A stretch of DNA of 64,000 bases from Photobacterium lutimaris (GCF_003025555.1 NZ_PYMH01000021.1:1-64000); one strand, 5' to 3'. Positions 1 to 7,865 are shown, numbered from the stretch's first letter. Program-made: numbers and translations. The notes: generated by a model from the letters alone, not told the origin.

Positions 1-502
1 AGAACTGCACAACCGGCAAGGTACGCGTTGCCGGTCGCTGGGTCTGGCTATCGGTATAGCGGAATGTCACCTGATGGTCATTGAACTTGATAATATCTTT
101 GTCGGGTAAAACGCCCCGGTATAGGTAACGTGACTGGCGAGTCATGGTGATGAGCAGTCCTACTTCATCAGGCGTCAAAAGGTCAGGCAGTCGTTTGACC
201 TGCGGCGGTTTGACGATATTGAGCCAGATCCATTGTTTACTGAGGGTATAGCGGTAGAAGAATTGCAAGCCGTTGCGGTCGAGTTTGACGGCACTCCATG
301 AGTGGGTGCGGATGAGTTGGCGGAAATAGGTACGTAACTGTTCGGTTGTCAGGTGATCTGGCGGGCAGTCAAAGAAGGCAGAAATACGACGTACCGCACG
401 GCTGTAGGCATCGATGGTCGCCGGGCGCTTGCCTTGTAGGATAAGATTATCAAGGTGTTGCTGGTATAGCGCCTCGAAATGGCGCTGTTGTTGGGTGTTC
501 AT
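1..502 (-). pseudogene. IS91-type recombinase/transposase chimera, partial
   Basis: An open frame of at least 167 codons starts at 502 and runs off the left edge. Residues 1-120 look like the N-terminal SAM-like core-binding domain of the tyrosine recombinase that accompanies IS91-family elements (ATIDAYSRAVRRI, LTTEQLRTYF, LTPDEVGLLIT). From about residue 125 (RYLYRGVLPDKDI, HQVTFRYTDS, TRTLP) the frame matches the C-terminal part of an IS91 Y2/HUH transposase instead. The catalytic part of the recombinase and the N-terminal half of the transposase are missing. A deletion therefore seems to have joined the two neighbouring genes in frame at about 121-136. Family assignment is by eye. Confidence 0.7.
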
Positions 503-569
503 GGTTCGCCTCCAAGTCTTACCGGGAAGGTAAGGTCTTAAAGGTCAGTGTATGGAATCAAGGGACTCT

Positions 570-582
570 GCCGCGCAGCGGC
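570..582. repeat. Short perfect hairpin at IS remnant junction
   Basis: A 5-bp stem (GCCGC/GCGGC) with a 3-base loop lies between the start of the IS91-like remnant (502) and the end of the IS110 similarity (about 599). IS91 elements carry short hairpins near their ends, so this could be the terIS end of the element inserted into the IS110 copy. That is an inference from position only. Confidence 0.35.
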
Positions 583-598
583 TTGGTTCAACTAGGGC

Positions 599-739
599 TT
601 TCGAGCGAGTTATTGTTTTATGGATCAGTATCTTGCCTTGTTCATCTACGCCGTGGATACTGAATGAATGTTTGGCTAAATCAATGCCATAAATTGATGG
701 TGACAGGAGTCCTCCAAGGGTTGTTGTCAGGCTGACCAA
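599..739 (-). pseudogene. IS110-family transposase N-terminal remnant
   Basis: The first 47 codons from 739 encode a typical IS110 (DEDD) transposase start: IYGIDLAKHSFSIHGVDEQG followed by KILIHKTITRSK, including the first catalytic Asp in the GIDLAK motif. After about 599 the similarity stops and the frame reads into unrelated DNA until a stop at 545. The full protein is usually 300-400 aa, so about 85 percent is missing. The truncation coincides with the left-hand IS91-like material. Confidence 0.75.
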
Positions 740-792
740 GGATGGCAGAGCCTGATGAGGGGGAGTTCATGGTCGACTGACAAGGATGTAAA

Positions 793-1359
793 ATGTTTTA
801 TAGAATTCAATCTCGAATTTCAGGAAAGCGAGTATTGGCGCTTTTTGTAGCAGCTAATACGGTATATTTCACGATGTTGATTTATAGTATCCCTATGCTT
901 ATGCAGTACTCCAGCGGATTACCGATATTCGATATGTCACCATTGGGATACAGCTATAAAGAGGCTATGGTGCTGTTAACATCTCTTGGTGATGAGGGGC
1001 GCAATGCCTATGTTTCTATTCAACTTATATTAGATCTATTCTATCCAATCTTGTTTGCGCTTTGTTATTTTGCGTTGCTCCAATGGCTGATAATTGTAGG
1101 TGAACTCAGTAATCGCCTTTGGTTGTATATATCAATTATTCCTATATTTGCGTGTGTATTTGACTACGCTGAAAATATTTGTATTTGGCTAATGATTCAG
1201 GGGTATCCAACCATAGCAGAGGATCTAGTGGTTGTTAGTAGCATCTTTACACAGGCAAAAAGTATATCAACAATGATCTACTTTATCGCGTTGATATCGG
1301 CACTTGTTCTTTTGATAACTCGCTGGGTACTTCGTCGTGTGGTGGTGAAAGTACGATAA
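793..1359 (+). CDS. Small multi-pass membrane protein, unknown function
   Basis: This 188-aa protein has about four hydrophobic segments (roughly residues 14-35, 75-98, 107-125 and 157-178). Short basic ends (KRVL, RWVLRRVVVKVR) suggest an inner-membrane location. An AAGGA ribosome-binding site lies just before the ATG. I do not recognise the family and see no catalytic motif. It is AT-rich and sits between IS remnants and resistance-type genes, so it is probably an acquired gene. Confidence 0.65.
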   Translation: MFYRIQSRISGKRVLALFVAANTVYFTMLIYSIPMLMQYSSGLPIFDMSPLGYSYKEAMVLLTSLGDEGRNAYVSIQLILDLFYPILFALCYFALLQWLIIVGELSNRLWLYISIIPIFACVFDYAENICIWLMIQGYPTIAEDLVVVSSIFTQAKSISTMIYFIALISALVLLITRWVLRRVVVKVR

Positions 1360-1370
1360 GGTGTGCTCAA

Positions 1371-1472
1371 ATGGGCACTGCGTTACTCGGCATTTTGGGT
1401 GTGGAGTTCGGTGCGCTTGGCTGGTTTTACGGGACACATCTATTGCAGCGTCATAAGCATGGTTTTTTATAA
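1371..1472 (+). other. Possible 33-codon ORF or gene scrap
   Basis: An ATG-initiated frame of 33 codons encodes a hydrophobic, glycine-rich peptide ending in LLQRHKHGFL. It has no clear ribosome-binding site. It fills the gap between the membrane protein and the kinase-like gene and may be the tail of a lost membrane protein. I cannot show that it is expressed. Confidence 0.2.
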
Positions 1473-1481
1473 AAAGGTATT

Positions 1482-2255
1482 ATGATGGAAGAACTTCAAG
1501 GTGGGCGCGACGGGTTAGTTTGTCGCTCTGAAGATAAAGTATATCGACCAAGTGGCTTTTGGTCTTTTTCTGTCCATCAATTACTGTCTCACCTCGAAAG
1601 TGAAGGCTTTAATAGCGCTCCAAAATCATATGGTTTTGATAATAATGGAAATGAGGTTCTGTCTTACGTTTTGGGTGATGTTTACAATTACCCTTTAGTT
1701 GGTGCTATCGCAACACCTGAAGCGTTATGCTCTGCTGCCGCACTTTTACGTCAGTATCACGATGCAACCGTATCATTTGTTAAAAGTAAAGCATGCGATG
1801 ATTTAAGGTGGCTTTTACCGACAAGAGAGCCACAAGAAGTGATCTGTCATGGTGATTATGCGCCTTACAATGTGGCATTAAATGGAAATACTGTTGTTGG
1901 TGTCTTTGATTTTGATACCGCGCATCCAGCCACAAGGATTTGGGATGTAGCGTATGCTGTTTATTGTTGGGCTCCGTTCAAAACTCACCCATGTGACTCG
2001 TTAGGTGATTTAACGGAGCAAACAATTCGTGCGAAGCAATTCTGTGATTCTTATGGTTTATCACATGAAGGCCGTACCCAGTTGGTAGATACCATTATAT
2101 CTAGGTTACGAGCATTGGTTGATTTTATGCATAGTGAAGCAGCCAAAGGTAATGAAGCATTTATTGGTAACATTAAAGATGGCCATCATTTAGCTTATAT
2201 TGCGGACATTGAATTTTTAAAACGCAATAAAAAACAAATTACAGACAGTTTATAG
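1482..2255 (+). CDS. APH-family small-molecule phosphotransferase
   Basis: This 257-aa protein has the aminoglycoside phosphotransferase (APH/choline kinase) fold signature: the Brenner motif HGDYAPYN (H123, D125, N130) and the metal-binding FDFD (D143, D145) 18 residues on. Such enzymes move the ATP gamma-phosphate to hydroxyls of antibiotics or metabolites. The substrate cannot be told from sequence. The start is the ATG at 1482, preceded by AAAAAGG. It is followed 85 bp later by an acetyltransferase gene on the same strand, a pairing common in acquired resistance-like islands. Confidence 0.8.
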   Translation: MMEELQGGRDGLVCRSEDKVYRPSGFWSFSVHQLLSHLESEGFNSAPKSYGFDNNGNEVLSYVLGDVYNYPLVGAIATPEALCSAAALLRQYHDATVSFVKSKACDDLRWLLPTREPQEVICHGDYAPYNVALNGNTVVGVFDFDTAHPATRIWDVAYAVYCWAPFKTHPCDSLGDLTEQTIRAKQFCDSYGLSHEGRTQLVDTIISRLRALVDFMHSEAAKGNEAFIGNIKDGHHLAYIADIEFLKRNKKQITDSL

Positions 2256-2339
2256 TGCGAAAAGAAGCTATAACATATGGTACTTGTTAATTAGCAGATG
2301 GTGGTTAAATCAATGCCATTCGTTATAAAAAGGAAGGTT

Positions 2340-2822
2340 ATGCGATTAATACCATTTGAAGAAAAAGATGCCACATTATTGATAAGTTGGCTGCCTGATC
2401 GAGCGTCTAGCTTACTCTGGGGCGGAAGGGTCTATGACTGGCCTATTCGTCCTATGCAGATCGTTGAACGACAAAAAAAGCCTGAAGTTATGTCGTTTAT
2501 AATGGTTGATAGTGAGGGGATGAAAGTTGGTTTCATTGAAATATTAAAAGTAACAAATGAAGAATATAGGCTTTGTCGTGTAATTATTTCAAGCGCTATT
2601 GGGAAAGGGAATGGTTATGGTAAAAAATTAGTTAAATTAGCTGTTTCCTATGTTCGTGATAATTTTATGGCTAAACAGGTAACGTTGGCCGTTTTTGAAA
2701 GGAATGAGAGGGCCGTTTATTGTTACAAATCTGTTGGTTTTACCCTTGTATCAAGAGATGTTAATGCGCGGGTTTTCGATGGGTGCTCATGGCCTTTGCT
2801 TCAGATGAAAATAGCTTTATAA
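2340..2822 (+). CDS. GNAT-family N-acetyltransferase
   Basis: A GNAT-fold acetyltransferase, acceptor unknown. The acetyl-CoA pyrophosphate loop is seen as SSAIGKGNGYGKK (R/Q-x2-G-x-G/A type). It is followed by a strand, a helix and NERAVYCYKSVGF, the usual motif B ending. I prefer the ATG at 2340 because AAGGAAGG lies immediately upstream (2330-2337) and the protein then begins MRLIPFEEKDA, the normal start of this family. A longer in-frame start at 2298 has no ribosome-binding site. It probably shares its history with the upstream kinase gene. Confidence 0.75.
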   Translation: MRLIPFEEKDATLLISWLPDRASSLLWGGRVYDWPIRPMQIVERQKKPEVMSFIMVDSEGMKVGFIEILKVTNEEYRLCRVIISSAIGKGNGYGKKLVKLAVSYVRDNFMAKQVTLAVFERNERAVYCYKSVGFTLVSRDVNARVFDGCSWPLLQMKIAL

Positions 2823-2956
2823 CAAATGGTTTTATAGCCAATAAGGATGCGTGCCACGCAGCCGACACTCTAACGGGGCATGAAGATCCTAGATATAAGC
2901 ATATTTGTTTATCTTGCAAAAAGACTTTATTTAAAAGTAAAGCAATAATGTCATAG
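2789..2956 (+). CDS. Possible 55-aa Cys/His protein, or fragment
   Basis: A 55-codon ATG frame overlaps the last 34 bases of the GNAT gene. It reads FIANKDACHAADTLTG and then YKHICLSCKKTLFKSK, with C-x2-C and an earlier CH pair, as in N-terminal zinc-binding parts of CoiA-like or similar proteins. The composition looks protein-like, but no strong ribosome-binding site is seen. It could be a true small gene or the intact N-terminus of a truncated larger one. Confidence 0.35.
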   Translation: MAFASDENSFITNGFIANKDACHAADTLTGHEDPRYKHICLSCKKTLFKSKAIMS

Positions 2957-3323
2957 GCATAATGCCAATATAAAAGTCGTTTCAAATTAATTGTGTAAAA
3001 CGTCGGTTTTTATCTCAGGTTAGATTTGCCATTTTTGTTTTCAGTATAATTTAAATTATACTGCAGAAAGAAGTCACAATTGCCGGACAAATTGTTATTT
3101 TAGGTGGTGCCCAGCCTGAATCTTATTGCAAGGATTTTGATGGTCAGGATTGGGGAGCTCATGCTCATAGACTAGCGTATAAGAGCAAAGAAGCATGACA
3201 AAGCCTAAGCAGAAAGGTTGAATGATCATCAATCCACATGAATAATAATGAACTCTTGCCTTGATGTTCTATGCCATAGATACTGGTTGTCGATTTAAGG
3301 AGCTTGCTTAGGAGATCATTGGG
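2957..3323. other. AT-rich gap with one coding-like scrap
   Basis: No complete gene is visible here. Positions 3055-3198 form a 47-codon stretch without an ATG, ending in TGA. It reads like protein (VTIAGQIVILGGAQPES, KDFDGQDWGAHAHRLAY) and may be the tail of a lost gene. The rest is AT-rich, with a Shine-Dalgarno-like AGGAG at 3310-3313 that serves the RNase H gene. Confidence 0.4.
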
Positions 3324-4100
3324 TTGGCTAAAAAGTATTATGTAGTGTGGAAAGGGCGACAAACAGGCATTTTTACGTCTTGGGCTGAGTGTAAAGCGCA
3401 AGTTGATAAATTTGCAGGGGCCAAATATAAGTCGTTTCCAACAAGAGAAGAAGCAGAGAGTGCATTTGGGGGACAGCGAGCAGGTCGCCCGTCGGCTCAG
3501 AAACCAAGCAGTGCAAAACCCGTTTCTAAGACAAGCAAGCCGAAAAAAGCACCGCTTACCCAAGCACAAATTGATGATATGCCATTTGAGATAAAGATAT
3601 TCACTGACGGCGGCTGTGATCCTAATCCCGGTGAAGCTGGCTCAGGGATTTCAGTTTACGAAAACAATACATTGACCGAGTTGTGGTACGGTATGTACCA
3701 ATCATTAGGTACCAATAATACCGCGGAGCTCAATGGTTTAAATCAGGCATTTTTACTGGCAAAAGAGAAAATAGCTAAAGGTTATACCGTGGCTATTTAT
3801 TGTGACTCTAATTATTCGATTCAGTGTATCACGCAGTGGGCGAAAGGTTGGAAATCGAAAGGATGGGTGAGGCCTGGAGGTGAAATTAAGAACCTCGATC
3901 TGATTAAACCTATGTATGCGTTATACCAAGAAATTGAGCAGAAAGTAACGATACATCATGTTAATGGTCACGTCGGGATTGAAGGTAATGAACTGGCTGA
4001 CCGTATGTCGATTGTTGCCATTGAAGCTAAAGAGGAAGGTTTGAGTTTGTATCGTGAGACCTCTGATATTTCAAAAATTCTCGCATTGCGAGCGGGCTAA
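3324..4100 (+). CDS. Ribonuclease HI with N-terminal viroplasmin domain
   Basis: Cleaves the RNA strand of RNA/DNA hybrids. Residues 4-50 form a caulimovirus-type viroplasmin/HBD domain (YYVVWKGRQTGIFTSW), which binds hybrids in eukaryotic RNase H1. A Lys/Pro-rich linker (about 51-85) leads to the RNase HI domain with the four acidic catalytic residues: D95 (TDGG), E135 (TAELNG), D161 (CDSNYS) and D226 (ELAD). The start is a TTG with AGGAG about 10 bases upstream; no ATG is suitably placed. At 258 aa it has the usual length of this two-domain type. It is distinct from housekeeping rnhA. Confidence 0.9.
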   Translation: MAKKYYVVWKGRQTGIFTSWAECKAQVDKFAGAKYKSFPTREEAESAFGGQRAGRPSAQKPSSAKPVSKTSKPKKAPLTQAQIDDMPFEIKIFTDGGCDPNPGEAGSGISVYENNTLTELWYGMYQSLGTNNTAELNGLNQAFLLAKEKIAKGYTVAIYCDSNYSIQCITQWAKGWKSKGWVRPGGEIKNLDLIKPMYALYQEIEQKVTIHHVNGHVGIEGNELADRMSIVAIEAKEEGLSLYRETSDISKILALRAG

Positions 4101-4122
4101 TCAAGCATAGACCCAGAAAAAT

Positions 4123-4151
4123 AAAAGCCAGCGTATCATACGCTGGCTTTT
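4123..4151. terminator. Bidirectional terminator between RNase HI and RRM gene
   Basis: A 13-bp perfect stem (AAAAGCCAGCGTA and its complement) with a TCA loop and A/T runs on both sides lies between two convergent genes. Confidence 0.85.
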
Positions 4152-4169
4152 TCAGTATTAGAAACTGAA

Positions 4170-4409
4170 TTATGCGTCAGCTTTCTTAACTCGAATTTTG
4201 CTTTTAGCTAAACTGGTTAGATTCAGGGCAGTGATGGCTGCTTTCGCTTCATCGTCATTTGGCATTTCAACAAATGCAAAGCCTTTAGACTGACCTGTTT
4301 CTTGGTCTAAAACCAGAGTACATTCTGCTACTGAACCATGAGTTGAGAATAGAGCACGAATTTCATGCTCAGCAGTGGTACGCGCTAGGTTGCGAACTAA
4401 TAATTTCAT
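4170..4409 (-). CDS. Small RRM-type RNA-binding protein
   Basis: A 79-aa single RNA recognition motif. RNP2 is LLVRNL at residues 3-8 and RNP1 is KGFAFVEM at about 42-49, with the aromatic residues that stack on RNA bases. Bacterial proteins of this size bind single-stranded RNA and are often cold-induced, but the target is unknown. It is a single gene that ends at the terminator shared with the RNase HI gene. Confidence 0.85.
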   Translation of the reverse strand: MKLLVRNLARTTAEHEIRALFSTHGSVAECTLVLDQETGQSKGFAFVEMPNDDEAKAAITALNLTSLAKSKIRVKKADA

Positions 4410-4506
4410 GATTATCCATCTGGATGATAAGTTACGTGCGGATTGTCGCAGGTTCGCCTACGCAAACCAAGAGATTAATCATATCTGTATTCTGGCTGTT
4501 AATTAA

Positions 4507-4623
4507 TTAGCGGAAATCAAATAGCTCAGTATGGAAATGCGTCATATCAAAGTGCTCACCTTTCAATTGCTGGGTAATGGCCTTGCCAAAGGCGGTAGGG
4601 CCGCAGAACCAAACGCTCGAACT
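4507..4623 (-). pseudogene. C-terminal remnant of ferric-reductase-like oxidoreductase
   Basis: The last 37 codons before the stop at 4507 encode SVWFCGPTAFGKAI and then HFHTELFDFR. This is the C-terminal end of the NAD-binding domain of predicted ferric reductase/ferredoxin-reductase-like proteins, where CGP contacts NAD. The open frame continues upstream to 4782, but that part (rich in Cys, Tyr and Arg) has no recognisable similarity. The rest of a protein of about 400 aa is therefore gone. Confidence 0.65.
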
Positions 4624-4810
4624 CAGTAAACGGTAGACGCAAGGCCAGCAGCGGTTAAATAGCGTTTTTTCATAGTACAAGCTCCTGTTGAGCCTATGCT
4701 TTATCGCGCTGAATGTAATATAACGCCCGTTGGCGCAAAGGTGTGTATAGTGCGGAAGTGTCTTCCCCAAATCAACAAGCATTACCTGATTTGAGGAAGA
4801 CGTTCGTTGT

Positions 4811-6214
4811 TTAAGCGGCTTGCACTAGATGCGTACCAAGAGCATCTCGGCGGCTGATGACATAGCGTAGACGAAGCAACATCAGCAGCGCGGCAACGGT
4901 CAGGCCGGTGACAATCCCGACCCAAAAGCCGGTTTCGCCCATCGCTGGGACGACGTTATCTGTCAAGCCCATGACCATTCCCAAAGGCAGTGCCAAGCCC
5001 CAGTATGCGGCAATCGCCAATATCATCGGTATCTTGGTATCCTTATAGCCACGCAGGGCACCATTGGCTGAGGTTTGCAATGCATCACTCATCTGGTAGA
5101 TCGCGGTATAAACCAATAGTGTTGCCGCTGTTGCACTGATCACCGGATCGTTGGTGTAAAGGCGGATGATCCAGTCTGGGAACAGCAGGAAAAACGCTAC
5201 CGAAACGAGTGACAGCAAAGCTGCGACAATAATGCCGAACAGGCTTCTTTCCTTTGCACCTTGTTCGTTCTGTGCGCCCAGCGCATGGCCAACACGAATG
5301 GTGATACCGAAGGACAAGCTCATCGGGATCATATAGGTCATGCTGGAGATGTTCAGAGCGATTTGCGCGGCTGCGACATTTTCGGCACCGATACGGCCAA
5401 TAAGCAAGGCAATTACCGCGAAAATACTGCCACACACGGCGATATTCATCCCGATTGGCACACCGATTTTTAACAGGTGTAGACAGTCTTTCAGCCTTGG
5501 TTTGATATCAGCAAAGTGGATGATTTTCTTATAATGGTGATGTCCCTTGATGTACGAATACAACAGCCCAGACATAATCCAATAGACAATACTGGTCGCC
5601 CAGCCACAGCCGACTGCACCAAGGGCCGGGAAGCCAAACTTACCGTAAATCAGTACATAGTTGATCGGGATGTTCAGCAGTAACCCGATAACGGAAACCA
5701 GCATCGGGGCACGGGTATTGTTCATGCCCTCGCAGAAGCCGTTCAGGGTGTAGAACAGGGCAATGCCCGGTACACCAAAAGCCAGTGCCAGTACATAGTC
5801 GCCAGCAATCGGAATGATCTCCGGTGCGACGCCAATACTGCTGAGGATATTGCCCCCTTGCGATAGGTAGCCAATCACCAGGCTGCTGACTAAAGCGGCG
5901 ACCCAAATCATTTGGATAAACTCGATCCGCACCTTGTCGAGCGCATTGGCACCACGGTGAAAAGCGACCACCGGTGTTAATGCCATGATGATACCGCGCA
6001 GCAGTAAGGAAACCGGTAGCCAGAGGCTGGTCCCCAGTGCGATAGCAGCCAGATCGGCAGCACTGACCTGTCCAGCCATGGTGGTATCGACAAAGCCCAT
6101 CGCTTGTGTTGCAAGCTGGGTCATAATGATAGGGATCGATAGGTGCAACAATGAGCCGGATTCTCGGGTAAAGCGAGAATAAAGCGAAGTGCTTTCTTGA
6201 GTGTATTTTTGCAT
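4811..6214 (-). CDS. norM: NorM-like MATE multidrug efflux pump
   Basis: An inner-membrane Na+ or H+ driven exporter of cationic drugs and dyes. The 467 aa and about 12 membrane segments in two homologous halves fit the MATE family. Typical stretches include IPIIMTQLATQAMGFVDTTM near the N-terminus and GIPVGMNIA-type repeats (here GVPIGMNIA) at the start of the second half. The ATG at 6214 follows a perfect 7-bp inverted repeat at 6219-6235. It is similar to Vibrio NorM, but an exact ortholog cannot be claimed by eye. Confidence 0.88.
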   Translation of the reverse strand: MQKYTQESTSLYSRFTRESGSLLHLSIPIIMTQLATQAMGFVDTTMAGQVSAADLAAIALGTSLWLPVSLLLRGIIMALTPVVAFHRGANALDKVRIEFIQMIWVAALVSSLVIGYLSQGGNILSSIGVAPEIIPIAGDYVLALAFGVPGIALFYTLNGFCEGMNNTRAPMLVSVIGLLLNIPINYVLIYGKFGFPALGAVGCGWATSIVYWIMSGLLYSYIKGHHHYKKIIHFADIKPRLKDCLHLLKIGVPIGMNIAVCGSIFAVIALLIGRIGAENVAAAQIALNISSMTYMIPMSLSFGITIRVGHALGAQNEQGAKERSLFGIIVAALLSLVSVAFFLLFPDWIIRLYTNDPVISATAATLLVYTAIYQMSDALQTSANGALRGYKDTKIPMILAIAAYWGLALPLGMVMGLTDNVVPAMGETGFWVGIVTGLTVAALLMLLRLRYVISRRDALGTHLVQAA

Positions 6215-6218
6215 GAGT

Positions 6219-6235
6219 TATAGGTAACACCTATA
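6219..6235. promoter_or_regulatory. Inverted repeat just upstream of the MATE start codon
   Basis: TATAGGT-AAC-ACCTATA is a perfect 7-bp inverted repeat four bases before the ATG of the MATE gene (minus strand). It covers the only candidate ribosome-binding sequence (AGGT). It could be a repressor operator or a hairpin that hides the translation start. Confidence 0.45.
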
Positions 6236-6304
6236 GAAATGCACCAATGGAGGCAGGATAGCAGGTGTGCATTTTTAGGGTGTGCCCTTCAGGGCGGGGG
6301 GAAT

Positions 6305-6340
6305 ATATCCAGCCTTTACACAAAGTGCAAGGCTGGATAT
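6305..6340. repeat. 12-bp inverted repeat between MATE and Bcr genes
   Basis: ATATCCAGCCTT and its complement are separated by 12 bases, 16 bp downstream of the Bcr-type gene on the minus strand. There is no T-run after the stem, so it is either a factor-dependent terminator or an mRNA-stabilising hairpin. Confidence 0.5.
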
Positions 6341-6355
6341 GTAAGTGACTTTAGA

Positions 6356-7543
6356 TTAAGCCGTTTGGACTTGTGGGCTAACCTTGAACCCTCGGGTGAT
6401 ATTGCTCAGGGTGATCAGGGCGAAAACAACGATCACAATCGATAAATGCCAGGGTTGGCTAAGCCCAAGTTTCACCAATCCCATACTGACAATCGATGAG
6501 GCAATCATCTGGCCGCCGCCTGACATAGCGGCGGCTACACCCGCTTGTTTTTTATAGGGCTGCATAACCATTGCCTGCGAGCATGGCAGGGCAATACCGT
6601 TGCCTAAAATCAACAGGAATTGACCCAGCATCAGGTATAGCGGTTCGACCGGACAGAAGAACAGCCACAGCGCGGCACCAGCATGCAAAACAGGGGTGAA
6701 ATACAGCATTTTTTGTGTGCCGATTTTCGGTCTGACCCTGTTGGTCATCGTGGTCCCCACCAACATGCCCAGCGCAGGGATCAATGCCCACATTGCGTAT
6801 TCATCGGATGTCATGCCAATTTGGTTCTGCATGATGAACGGCATTACCGACACGGTCGTGATCATCAGGCTGAAGTTGAGCCAACTAATGCTGGCAAAGC
6901 TCATGAAGTAGCTTGAAGTAAGCAGTTGCCAGTACTGTTGAGCCATTTTCCTTGGTGACGGTACTTTCGACGTCTGCTTCATGGTTTCCTTGAAACGAAA
7001 AGCGATCACCAGCCAGACAAGGCTGACATAGCCAAGTAAGGAGGTGAAGACCATGGTCCAGCCGAAGTGGAAGTTAATGAAGCCGCCGATCACCGGTGCC
7101 ATCAAGGGTGTCAGTGATGCGGCCATTGCGATATATGACATTGCCAACGGAAGCTCTGCACCATTGAATCGGTCACGGGTTGAAGCGCGGGCAAGAACAG
7201 CACAGCAGCCGGTCCCCAGCCCTTGGAGAAAGCGTCCCATTACCATACCGGTGAAGGAATGGTTTAGTGAGATGATCATCAGCAGGCCGAACAAGGCAAT
7301 CAACAAGCCGGTCATCAGCACTTTCTTGCGGCCTAATGCATCGGATACCGGGCCATAAAGAAACTGTGACGGGCCAAAGCCTAGCAAATAGACACTAACA
7401 AGAAGTTGCGCTTGGTCGAGGGAAATATCAAAGTCCTTGGCAATCCAAGGCAGGGATGGGAACACCAACCCCATACTCAATTGGCCGACGCTGATGATCA
7501 GGCACACTAGCCCCAAGGCTTTCCAGAAATTGCGGTCGGTCAT
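6356..7543 (-). CDS. Bcr/CflA-type MFS drug exporter
   Basis: An inner-membrane drug:H+ antiporter of the DHA1 (Bcr/CflA) group. It has 395 aa and about 12 membrane segments. The MFS signature between helices 2 and 3 is seen as QFLYGPVSDALGRKKVL, and SRDR/GTGCCAVLARASTRDRF-like residues lie at helix 4-5. Its ATG overlaps the stop of the upstream HTH gene (TAATG), so the two were translated together. Because that partner is frameshifted, coupling may now be impaired. Confidence 0.85.
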   Translation of the reverse strand: MTDRNFWKALGLVCLIISVGQLSMGLVFPSLPWIAKDFDISLDQAQLLVSVYLLGFGPSQFLYGPVSDALGRKKVLMTGLLIALFGLLMIISLNHSFTGMVMGRFLQGLGTGCCAVLARASTRDRFNGAELPLAMSYIAMAASLTPLMAPVIGGFINFHFGWTMVFTSLLGYVSLVWLVIAFRFKETMKQTSKVPSPRKMAQQYWQLLTSSYFMSFASISWLNFSLMITTVSVMPFIMQNQIGMTSDEYAMWALIPALGMLVGTTMTNRVRPKIGTQKMLYFTPVLHAGAALWLFFCPVEPLYLMLGQFLLILGNGIALPCSQAMVMQPYKKQAGVAAAMSGGGQMIASSIVSMGLVKLGLSQPWHLSIVIVVFALITLSNITRGFKVSPQVQTA

Positions 7544-7865
7544 TACAGGTTATTATCCTTGTGGCGAATATTTTTGTGCCGGGTACGCAATGTACCTTCA
7601 TCATCGAACTGGCTTAGTTTGCCTTTCACACGCTTGACGGTGGAAAGGCTGACCTCGTAGCGGTCTGCAACCTGCTGGAGCTTGTCCCCTTCGAGCAACA
7701 AGGCGGCTATCTGTTGGTGCTTCTCGCGATCGGCCGGGCGACCGCGGAATTTTTGCTGCCACCGTTCAGGATCTTGTTTTATCGCTTTGCGGCAAGCAAG
7801 GCGTCAACCTGCTGTTGATGATCGGCATTTTTGGGGGAATAGCGGGAATAGAAATATATTGCCAT
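7543..7865 (-). pseudogene. Frameshifted resolvase-type HTH protein gene
   Basis: From the ATG at 7865 the frame reads MAIYFYSRYSPKNADHQQQ and stops early (DALLAAKR-stop). A second frame then continues without interruption: AIKQDPERWQQKFRGRP, REKHQQIAALLLEGD, LQQVADRYEVSLSTVKRVK, ending at 7545. The length is 323 nt, one short of 108 codons. A single lost base near 7808-7815 (for example in a C run) would restore one protein. The C-terminal part is a GRP-plus-HTH module like that of serine resolvases. TAATG couples it to the Bcr-type gene. It may be an inactivated gene or a sequencing error. Confidence 0.7.

Noticed and set aside
2256..2339. Possible integron attC site between the kinase and acetyltransferase genes (TATAACATATGG, and TATAACAAATGG after the second gene)
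   Set aside because: The two short similarities are not followed by the paired R and L boxes or the imperfect palindrome of an attC/VCR site, and no integrase is present.
3165..3569. 134-aa minus-strand frame over the RNase H start
   Set aside because: It is antisense to the viroplasmin domain, is Cys/Phe/Leu-rich, and shows no family similarity.
5640..6230. 196-aa frame inside the MATE gene
   Set aside because: Same-strand shadow of the MATE coding sequence with Cys/His/Arg-biased composition.
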